36,305 nucleotides of DNA. Source: a virus. Positions within the stretch are counted from its first letter, which is position 1, and the number at the start of each line of letters is the position of its first letter. The position numbers and the translations under genes are program-made. A model generated the notes under the pieces. It made no database searches, was not told the origin of the DNA, and saw nothing but the letters and a program-made list of their open reading frames with translations. The stretch spans positions 1 to 36,305 of IMG/VR virus record IMGVR_UViG_3300035698_008418; one strand, written 5' to 3'. Below are positions 32,206 to 36,305 of this stretch, piece after piece.

Positions 32206-32781
32206 ATGGCAAATAAAAAAAGGCGTTGCAGGTTTTGCAAAGAATATTCCATAGCTAGCGAAGGTAAAATAATAAACGGCGGTTTCTATTGCTCCCTAGA
32301 TCACGCTGTAAGCTACGGAAAGAAGAAAGCCGGCCCAATGCTAGAAAAGATCGTTAAAAGCCAACACAGAGCCAGAAAGGCGGCAATAAAGCCACAAACG
32401 AAACGATTAAACGATTTGCAAACGATAGTTAATCAATATATCCTCTTAAGGGATACCGATCGAGATTGTATATCGTGCAATAGACCGAACGACGGATCGC
32501 ACCAAAGACATGCTAGCCATTACAAAAGCCGAGGCGCTAACAGCTTTTTAAGGTTTAACACTTTAAACATTCATGCTTCATGCGCCCAATGTAACAACCA
32601 CAAAAGCGGGAATATTGCAGAGTATCGAATTTTATTAGAGGGCAGGTACAATTTAGAATTTGTTGAAGGACTGGACTATGCGCCAACTATACGCAAGTTT
32701 TCGGACGAATGGATCTTAAGAGCTAAAGCCATATTTAGAAAAAAAATAAGGCTGTACGAAAAAAGATTTAGAAATAAGTAA
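32206..32781 (+). CDS. ninG: NinG/Rap recombination endonuclease
   Basis: 191 residues, AGGCGG before the ATG. An N-terminal zinc-binding pair (CRFC ... YCSLDH) precedes a basic helix region (KAAIKPQTKRLNDLQ). The NinG core follows: CISCNRP, 'QRHASHYKSRGAN' (HNH-like histidines), 'RFNTLNIHASCAQCNNHKSGN', and a basic tail (IFRKKIRLYEKRF). NinG/Rap resolves recombination intermediates in lambdoid phages. Full length; the best-conserved gene of this module. Confidence 0.93.
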   Translation: MANKKRRCRFCKEYSIASEGKIINGGFYCSLDHAVSYGKKKAGPMLEKIVKSQHRARKAAIKPQTKRLNDLQTIVNQYILLRDTDRDCISCNRPNDGSHQRHASHYKSRGANSFLRFNTLNIHASCAQCNNHKSGNIAEYRILLEGRYNLEFVEGLDYAPTIRKFSDEWILRAKAIFRKKIRLYEKRFRNK

Positions 32782-32789
32782 ATAAAACC

Positions 32790-32819
32790 CTTTACATTTG
32801 GTAAAGCAATCCGTATACT
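32790..32819 (+). promoter_or_regulatory. early promoter 3 with CTTTAC/GTAAAG palindrome
   Basis: TTTACA (32791-32796), 17-base spacer, TATACT (32814-32819). A perfect inverted repeat CTTTAC-ATTTG-GTAAAG covers 32790-32806. The centre differs from copies 1 and 2, while the arms are the same, as expected for a protein-bound operator. It starts nine bases after ninG. Confidence 0.87.
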
Positions 32820-32867
32820 AATTTCCAAGTTAAGAGATTAAGCCAACCAACCAAGGGTACTAAAATT

Positions 32868-33089
32868 ATGAAAACACTTACTACGCAAATCGGAAACGTT
32901 AACCCAAAAAATAAAATGTCAGTACAAAAGCGAGCTGTATTTAAAAAAGGTTTTGAGTTAAGCGAAAGCGTTTATATTTCAATCGAAAGCAACGGTAAAA
33001 CATTTGCAGAGATCGACGCTCACGCTAAGAAAGTGGCCAAGCAATACGCGCTAGAGAATAAAACAAAATTCGTAAAATTCATGTTTTAA
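32868..33089 (+). CDS. small early protein, basic
   Basis: 73 residues, first gene from promoter 3, with the leader CCAACCAACCAAGGGTAC. It is basic (about 14 K/R) and mixed α/β: SVQKRAVFKKGFELSESVYIS, then IDAHAKKVAKQYALENKT. A basic protein this early could bind nucleic acid or a host enzyme; nothing specific supports either. No family recognised. Confidence 0.6.
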   Translation: MKTLTTQIGNVNPKNKMSVQKRAVFKKGFELSESVYISIESNGKTFAEIDAHAKKVAKQYALENKTKFVKFMF

Positions 33090-33103
33090 GATTACAACTA
33101 ACC

Positions 33104-33127
33104 GGCCCGGGAGGGCCAAAACCAACC
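33104..33127 (+). ncRNA. GNRA hairpin 6 followed by AACCAACC
   Basis: GGCCC (33104-33108), loop GGGA, GGGCC (33113-33117), then AAAACCAACC (AACCAACC at 33120-33127). The upstream side reads CTAACC, a degenerate half of the motif. Stem, loop and right flank are the same as hairpin 2 at 25414, about 7.7 kb away, while the surrounding genes differ. Confidence 0.72.
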
Positions 33128-33146
33128 AACAAACCAAGGGTAAATT

Positions 33147-33374
33147 ATGAAAAATAGAAATTTAAAAGATCTAGCTGAAATGCAGTTTCAACATACACTT
33201 GCAATATGCAACAAATCTACAGCTCAAACAGTTTCAGAGGGTAGACAAAGCAGAACGGCACACAAGCTAAATGATGGTAAATATGGTTCATTGCGGTTTA
33301 GCCGTTGGGGTAGGAAATTAAATACTGCAGGTAGAGGCCAGAAAGTTTTTACTAAACTTTGGAATTTAAAGTAA
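33147..33374 (+). CDS. small basic early protein
   Basis: 75 residues, CCAAGGGTAAATT leader. A helical start (KNRNLKDLAEMQFQHTLAIC) is followed by a basic, glycine-rich half (EGRQSRTAHKLNDGKYG, SRWGRKLNTAGRGQKVF). This looks like a nucleic-acid-binding tail. No defined family. The stop is ten bases before the paired hairpins at 33380. Confidence 0.55.
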   Translation: MKNRNLKDLAEMQFQHTLAICNKSTAQTVSEGRQSRTAHKLNDGKYGSLRFSRWGRKLNTAGRGQKVFTKLWNLK

Positions 33375-33379
33375 TCCTA

Positions 33380-33411
33380 TTACAGCGCTAAGATCCTGTA
33401 AATTTAGCGCT
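33380..33411 (+). terminator. two overlapping, mutually exclusive hairpins
   Basis: TTACAG (33380-33385) pairs with CTGTAA (33396-33401), and AGCGCTAA (33384-33391) pairs with TTAGCGCT (33404-33411). They share bases, so only one can form. The second is eight pairs and is followed by TTTACTTTG, a broken U-tract. It could be a weak terminator or an attenuator upstream of the Cro-like gene. Confidence 0.5.
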
Positions 33412-33439
33412 TTACTTTGTAAATAAATAGTAATACCAT
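33410..33439 (+). promoter_or_regulatory. possible promoter with variant operator before the Cro-like gene
   Basis: CTTTAC-TTT-GTAAA (33410-33423) has the half-sites of the early operators with a three-base centre instead of five. TTTACT could serve as -35; with a 17-base spacer the -10 is TACCAT, or TAATAC at 15 bases, both poor. If real, it would suggest autoregulation of the gene at 33470. Confidence 0.35.
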
Positions 33440-33469
33440 TAATTTTTAAATAATCAATAAGGGCAACAA

Positions 33470-33628
33470 ATGAATTTAATAGATTTTATCGAAAAGAACT
33501 ACCCAACAAAAGTCGCTTTTGCTAAAGCTATGAACACTAGTCGCCAACAGGTTAATAACTGGATTAAGATGGGTTGCATTGTAAAGGGTAAGGTTCTTTA
33601 CAGACCAATAAAAAAGATCGGGGGTTAA
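33470..33628 (+). CDS. Cro-like helix-turn-helix protein
   Basis: 52 residues, AAGGGC before the ATG. The core reads FIEKNYPTKVAFAKAMNTSRQQVNNWIKMG at about residues 6-35: helix, turn (NTS), recognition helix with QQVNNW, as in Cro/C1-type and YdaS-like repressors ('...A..LGVS...V..W...G'). The basic tail is VKGKVLYRPIKK. A gene of this size would act as a dimer, and the CTTTAC/GTAAAG palindromes need a dimeric protein, so it is the leading candidate to bind them. There is no CI-like partner. Confidence 0.8.
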   Translation: MNLIDFIEKNYPTKVAFAKAMNTSRQQVNNWIKMGCIVKGKVLYRPIKKIGG

Positions 33629-33629
33629 T

Positions 33630-33827
33630 ATGCAATATTTAGAGGGTCTAAAGGGCGCTCAACACGCCATAGAGAGTCGATCAGATGTTTATAATGACTT
33701 AACAAGGATAGAGATCGAAACTATTGTTAGGGTTAAAGTAAAGCCATTTATTACAACTAAAACGGTTGAATATTGGAACGGGTTTATAGATGGATTGATA
33801 CATTTTATTTTTTACGGTAAAAAATGA
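33630..33827 (+). CDS. small hypothetical protein
   Basis: 65 residues, starting one base after the previous stop, with GGGGG upstream. The sequence is helical at first (LEGLKGAQHAIESRSDVYND), then β-like with basic residues (IVRVKVKPFITTKTVEYWNG) and an aromatic end (LIHFIFYGKK). No known family. The four-base overlap (ATGA) with the next gene suggests translational coupling. Confidence 0.55.
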   Translation: MQYLEGLKGAQHAIESRSDVYNDLTRIEIETIVRVKVKPFITTKTVEYWNGFIDGLIHFIFYGKK

Positions 33828-34027
33828 AAACCAAAAACCATGATCTAGATTTAAGTTTAGCAGTAATTGAGATTTTAACACCGCAGGGCTATGAGTGGAC
33901 TTTAAGAGACTTAGCCGAGGCTTGCGGAGTAAAAAAAGGAAAACTTGAGGCAATAGAACGCAAAGCAAAAAGAAACTTTTTAAAAAAAGCCAACCAAAAG
34001 CAATTAATAGATTTTATACAAGGGTAA
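33824..34027 (+). CDS. small protein resembling sigma70 region 4
   Basis: 67 residues. Residues about 24-50 (EWTLRDLAEACGVKKGKLEAI, then ERKAKRNFLKKA) follow the sigma70 region-4 pattern: 'TLxEIAxxxGVSxxxIxxIExxALRKLR'. It lacks regions 2 and 3, so it is not a full sigma factor. Stand-alone region-4-like proteins may bind the -35 element or RNA polymerase beta flap. It may help to switch between early and late promoters; this is inference from pattern. Confidence 0.65.
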   Translation: MKTKNHDLDLSLAVIEILTPQGYEWTLRDLAEACGVKKGKLEAIERKAKRNFLKKANQKQLIDFIQG

Positions 34028-34030
34028 AAC

Positions 34031-34231
34031 ATGCCAGAAATAACAGACGATAAAGCGCTTGAACTAATGGCAAAGATCGAGGATCCAGATTATTTATCAA
34101 TTTTTATAGATACATTGGGAATGGATCACGATCAACGGGTTCGAGTTGTTACCGCGCACCAGAAAAAAAACAAAACTGATTTATCACAATCAATGGCTAA
34201 GTTTTACGCCGATAAAAAATCAGACTTTTAA
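34031..34231 (+). CDS. small hypothetical protein
   Basis: 66 residues; the ATG follows ACAAGGGTAAAAC. It is a helical, charged chain: DDKALELMAKIEDPDYLSIF, 'LGMDHDQRVRVVTAHQKK', ending in DKKSDF. There is no membrane segment and no recognised motif. The stop lies just ahead of an AACCAACC motif (34231-34238). Confidence 0.55.
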   Translation: MPEITDDKALELMAKIEDPDYLSIFIDTLGMDHDQRVRVVTAHQKKNKTDLSQSMAKFYADKKSDF

Positions 34232-34268
34232 ACCAACCGAAAAGAAATTTAAAACAAGGGGATTAATA

Positions 34269-34838
34269 ATGGCAACGCCAAACACAAGAAGAAACAAGGA
34301 CGCGAGATCCGACGATCTTTACACAACGCCTTTTGATGCGGTTCACGACATTATGAGGCGCGAAAGTATTAATGGTTCAATAATAGACGCAGGTTGCGGA
34401 ACAGGCAACATTGCAGAGGTAGTTAAACAGTATTGTAACAATACTACTGCAGTAGATCTAAATGATCACGGCTACGGATCAACAGGCGTTAACTTTTTGC
34501 AGTATGAGAATAAGCACTCCAACGCGATCAGTAATCCGCCTTTTACACTGCTAGAGCAGTTTATAAACCAGTGTTTAAAAATAACATCCGATAAAGTATT
34601 GATATTTTGCCGAGTCACGGCCCTAGAGAGCGCCAAGAGATACGAAAGCATATACAAAGACAACCCGCCAAGCCGTATCTATTATTATGTTTCTAGGGTT
34701 TCATGCAGTAAAGGCGGCCTTGTAAAATCTGATTCAAGCGCTGTTTTTTATTGTTGGGTTGTTTGGGACAAGAAAAGCAAAAGAAAAGAAACAATTAGCT
34801 ACTGGATCGACAATAGAAAAGGGGCGAAAAATGTCTAA
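34269..34838 (+). CDS. adenine-type DNA methyltransferase (phage orphan)
   Basis: 189 residues from the ATG with AAGGGGATT upstream; an in-frame ATG at 34146 lies within the previous gene and is unlikely. The SAM-binding motif I is DAGCGTGNI at about 40-48. The catalytic motif IV is NPPF at 89-92, as in N6-adenine or glutamine methyltransferases. 'DDLYTTPFDAVHDIM' near the start recalls the phage group that opens with 'D.Y.TP..AV..L'. It could modify phage DNA to resist host restriction. It is not a Dam-type DPPY enzyme. No paired endonuclease is nearby. Confidence 0.75.
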   Translation: MATPNTRRNKDARSDDLYTTPFDAVHDIMRRESINGSIIDAGCGTGNIAEVVKQYCNNTTAVDLNDHGYGSTGVNFLQYENKHSNAISNPPFTLLEQFINQCLKITSDKVLIFCRVTALESAKRYESIYKDNPPSRIYYYVSRVSCSKGGLVKSDSSAVFYCWVVWDKKSKRKETISYWIDNRKGAKNV

Positions 34839-35514
34839 AAAAAATCAAACTAAAAAACTACCAAACAACACGGCTGTATTACGCAGTGAAGTAAAAACTC
34901 AAGCTGATTTCAATGCAATAGTTGAAGTTGCTAGGTATCAAGGCTTTGATATGAGCAAGCAGAGAAACTGTAAACTCAGAATATATATTTCAAACTATAT
35001 TCATGTTGATAAAACATGCAAATCCTTAATGCAAACAGATCATTTAAAAACAATGAACATAATCACACTAGCCGAATTCCTAAGCTATGGAGAACCTAAT
35101 TTATGGCATGAGCGCGGAGAGTTGCCGCCAGTTGGTGAGGTTGTTGATGTATTTACAGGTGAGGGTAGATGTGTATTTGGTAATTTTACTGTTACACATT
35201 TAGGTAAATACTTAGTATGTGGCGCAAACCCAAGCGGAGATGAAAGCGCGTTTTATTCACATTCCTACACATTCAAACCACTACCGCCAGAAAAAACCGA
35301 ACGCGAATTAGTAGTTGAAGAAATGCTCAAAAACAGTGAGCTAGGAACAACGTTAGAGCAGTATAGCAAGAATCTATACGACAAAGGCTATCACAACGGC
35401 AAGAAAGTAAAGCCAGTACCTGACGATTGGAAATTTGATTATGCGGATTCAAGCTATCAATGCGTAATGAGCTGGTTAATTGTAAATGGCTACTGCATAG
35501 CGGAGGGTGAGTGA
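34831..35514 (+). CDS. hypothetical accessory protein
   Basis: 227 residues; the ATG at 34831 has AAAGGGG upstream and overlaps the methyltransferase by eight bases. A basic start (SKKNQTKKLPNNTAVLRSE) is followed by α/β sequence (CKLRIYISNYIHVDKTC), then a β region ('GELPPVGEVVDVFTGEGRC', 'KYLVCGANPSGDESAF') of the kind seen in phage DUF551-like proteins, and a helical end. Its last residues, IAEGE, come from the repeated junction at 35497. GATC is almost absent here. Role unknown. Confidence 0.65.
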   Translation: MSKKNQTKKLPNNTAVLRSEVKTQADFNAIVEVARYQGFDMSKQRNCKLRIYISNYIHVDKTCKSLMQTDHLKTMNIITLAEFLSYGEPNLWHERGELPPVGEVVDVFTGEGRCVFGNFTVTHLGKYLVCGANPSGDESAFYSHSYTFKPLPPEKTERELVVEEMLKNSELGTTLEQYSKNLYDKGYHNGKKVKPVPDDWKFDYADSSYQCVMSWLIVNGYCIAEGE

Positions 35515-35516
35515 TG
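35497..35516 (+). repeat. junction repeat copy 1 (stop, ribosome-binding site, start)
   Basis: ATAGCGGAGGGTGAGTGATG. It encodes the last codons of the upstream gene (IAEGE), its stop, a GGAGG ribosome-binding site and the next ATG. It is identical to copy 2 at 35796-35815. Copy 3 at 36179-36192 keeps the first 14 bases. Confidence 0.9.
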
Positions 35517-35813
35517 GAAAGGCGAAAATTATCAAAAGAGACACAGCAGAAAATATTGCGATGCGCGGCTGAAATATTATCAATGCATGGAGAGGTTGCA
35601 GGTAATAGAGTTTGTCAAGACTGGAGTGGAGACGAAGAAACAAAGCCAAGCGTTATTTTTTCTAAATCGGAATTAGATGATATTGAATATAATTCCCAAA
35701 TAAGAAACAGTAACTTGGATGATTACGAATCGGGGCATAACTTCCCAGACGATGAAATGTCAATGAGCTTTAGTCTTTCAAATGTGCTTAATGATATAGC
35801 GGAGGGTGAGTGA
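35514..35813 (+). CDS. hypothetical accessory protein, acidic
   Basis: 99 residues from the ATG at 35514, which overlaps the previous stop by one base (TGATG) and uses the GGAGG in the repeat. A basic helical start (RRKLSKETQQKILRCAAEIL) is followed by a strongly acidic body (SGDEETKPSVIFSKSELDD, DDYESGHNFPDDEMSMSF). The end is IAEGE, the same as the gene before, because both are written over the junction repeat. No known family. Confidence 0.6.
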   Translation: MERRKLSKETQQKILRCAAEILSMHGEVAGNRVCQDWSGDEETKPSVIFSKSELDDIEYNSQIRNSNLDDYESGHNFPDDEMSMSFSLSNVLNDIAEGE

Positions 35814-35815
35814 TG
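35796..35815 (+). repeat. junction repeat copy 2
   Basis: The same 20 bases as 35497-35516. Again it contains the C-terminal IAEG codons, stop, GGAGG and the next ATG. Identity at the DNA level exceeds what coding and ribosome-binding constraints alone need. Confidence 0.9.
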
Positions 35816-36199
35816 AGAAAGATTAAATTTAGAGCTTGGCATAAACAAAACAAAGAAATGGTTTATTTTGACCATGATAAATTAGTAAATGATATTTTTG
35901 TAGCGCAACACTTTGTTTGTTTAATGCGCGGTGATTATGGTGATGTATTAATGCAATTCACTGGCTTAAAAGACGTTAACGGTGTCGATATTTACGAGGG
36001 AGACATAATTCAAGCGGGTAACGATAGATTCAAGTCTACCGTAATTTTTTTTAGAGACGGTTGGAGGTCTGATATTGATATAAAAAGAACTCTCACTGAA
36101 TTTAATCACGCAAGAGCGATCGCCATGAAAGTTGATGGTATTTCTGTAATCGGCAATATACACGAAAACCATGAATTAATAGCGGAGGGTGATTTATGA
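35813..36199 (+). CDS. YopX family protein
   Basis: 128 residues from the ATG at 35813. The family layout is clear: MRKIKFRAWHKQNKEMVYFD at the start, 'LMQFTGLKDVNGVDIYEGDII' at about 45-66, and 'ISVIGNIHENHELI' near the end, all conserved in YopX proteins (PF09643) found in many phages. Its function is not known. The C-terminus IAEGDL comes from the third copy of the junction repeat, and the stop overlaps the next ATG (ATGA). Confidence 0.88.
   Translation: MRKIKFRAWHKQNKEMVYFDHDKLVNDIFVAQHFVCLMRGDYGDVLMQFTGLKDVNGVDIYEGDIIQAGNDRFKSTVIFFRDGWRSDIDIKRTLTEFNHARAIAMKVDGISVIGNIHENHELIAEGDL
36179..36192 (+). repeat. junction repeat copy 3 (partial)
   Basis: ATAGCGGAGGGTGA is followed by TTTATG rather than GTGATG, so the next start moves by a few bases. 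It sits between the YopX-like gene and the truncated gene at the window end. Confidence 0.85.
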
Positions 36200-36305
36200 G
36201 TAAGCCAATGGCAACACTACAATACTCAATTGAGGTTTCATGTACAAAATGCCACCGTACTAGCGACTTAGCTAATCAGGATGATGATTGCACTATCTCA
36301 CAAGC
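36196..36305 (+). CDS. partial small CxxC protein, truncated by window end
   Basis: 36 residues remain. SIEVSCTKCHRTSDL has a CxxC pair (residues 16 and 19), and another cysteine follows at 32, suggesting a small zinc-ribbon protein. GGAGG precedes the ATG. If the window end were joined directly to base 1 the frame would stop after five more residues (41 in total), shorter than usual for such proteins, so direct circularity is neither shown nor excluded. Confidence 0.6.
   Translation, partial: MSKPMATLQYSIEVSCTKCHRTSDLANQDDDCTISQ

Noticed and set aside
24921-33117. Repeated GGCCC/GGGCC hairpins as rho-independent terminators or as a CRISPR array
   Set aside because: They lack U-tracts and lie in different intergenic gaps many hundreds of bases apart, with no spacers of constant length and no cas genes.
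34146-34268. Upstream extension of the methyltransferase to an ATG at 34146
   Set aside because: The extra residues overlap the previous gene and are not methyltransferase-like; the ATG at 34269 has a good AAGGGG site and the expected protein start.
34759-34830. TTG-initiated extension of the gene at 34831
   Set aside because: It lies inside the methyltransferase gene; the ATG at 34831 has GGGG at the right distance and the usual eight-base overlap.
1-36305. Complete circular genome or direct terminal repeat
   Set aside because: I found no repeat between the first and last bases. A direct join gives only a 41-residue end for the CxxC gene and a different frame for the orphan tail at 1-57, so neither circularity nor completeness can be claimed.
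1-36305. tRNA genes, integrase, att sites, transposases
   Set aside because: No cloverleaf-like sequence with a TTCGA arm, no tyrosine or serine recombinase motif, and no insertion-sequence ends were noticed on reading; none is reported.

Overview
The window is a large part, possibly nearly all, of the genome of a tailed double-stranded DNA phage with siphovirus-type tail genes (Caudoviricetes). Every supportable gene lies on the + strand. Genes are tightly packed, often with 1-, 4- or 8-base overlaps. Base composition looks moderately AT-rich. The gene families (DUF4055-like portal, DnaT-like head-tail adaptor, GpG/GpGT-type tail chaperone, J-like fibre, GTA-type holin, Rad52-type annealase, NinG) and the sigma70-like promoters point to a gammaproteobacterial, perhaps marine, host; the host is inferred. 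I see no integrase, excisionase/integrase pair, CI-like repressor, tRNA or CRISPR array, so nothing indicates lysogeny.

Layout. 1-2.36 kb: small unknown, membrane and DNA-binding-like genes ending in a NinB/YbcN-like recombination gene. 2.44-8.84 kb: packaging and head (small and large terminase, Mu-F-like minor head protein, portal, scaffold, major capsid protein), closed by a terminator at 8868. 8.92-12.55 kb: head-tail connectors, tail terminator, tail tube, and tail assembly chaperones with a -1 frameshift site. 12.57-22.6 kb: tape measure, distal tail proteins, a 1655-residue J-like central fibre and an S74-chaperone tail fibre. 22.6-24.53 kb: lysis (membrane/coiled-coil protein, M15 endolysin, three-TM holin), closed by a strong terminator at 24571. 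24.64-27.2 kb: short early genes driven by near-identical promoters, including two exported proteins. 27.3-32.8 kb: recombination and replication (Rad52-like annealase, SSB, replication proteins, NinG). 32.8-36.3 kb: small regulators (Cro-like HTH, sigma70 region-4-like), a DNA methyltransferase and an accessory cluster with a YopX protein; the last gene is cut by the window end.

How it works together. Three early promoters share a 17-base spacer and a palindrome, CTTTAC-N5-GTAAAG, over the -35 box, which implies one regulator acting on all three. Early intergenic gaps carry AACCAACC motifs and, in six places, short hairpins whose stems covary. In five of these the loop is a GNRA tetraloop (GAAA, GGGA, GAGA, GCAA, GGGA); the sixth pairs a GCGTC/GACGC stem with GGGA, and a seventh related hairpin has an ATTG loop. 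They lack U-tracts, so they look like RNA processing or translation-control elements, and they are the best candidate here for an undescribed system. The genome core is also conspicuously rich in GATC (about 11-17 per kb in windows I counted by hand, against roughly 3.6 expected), with sharp GATC deserts in the receptor-binding part of the tail fibre and at both window ends.
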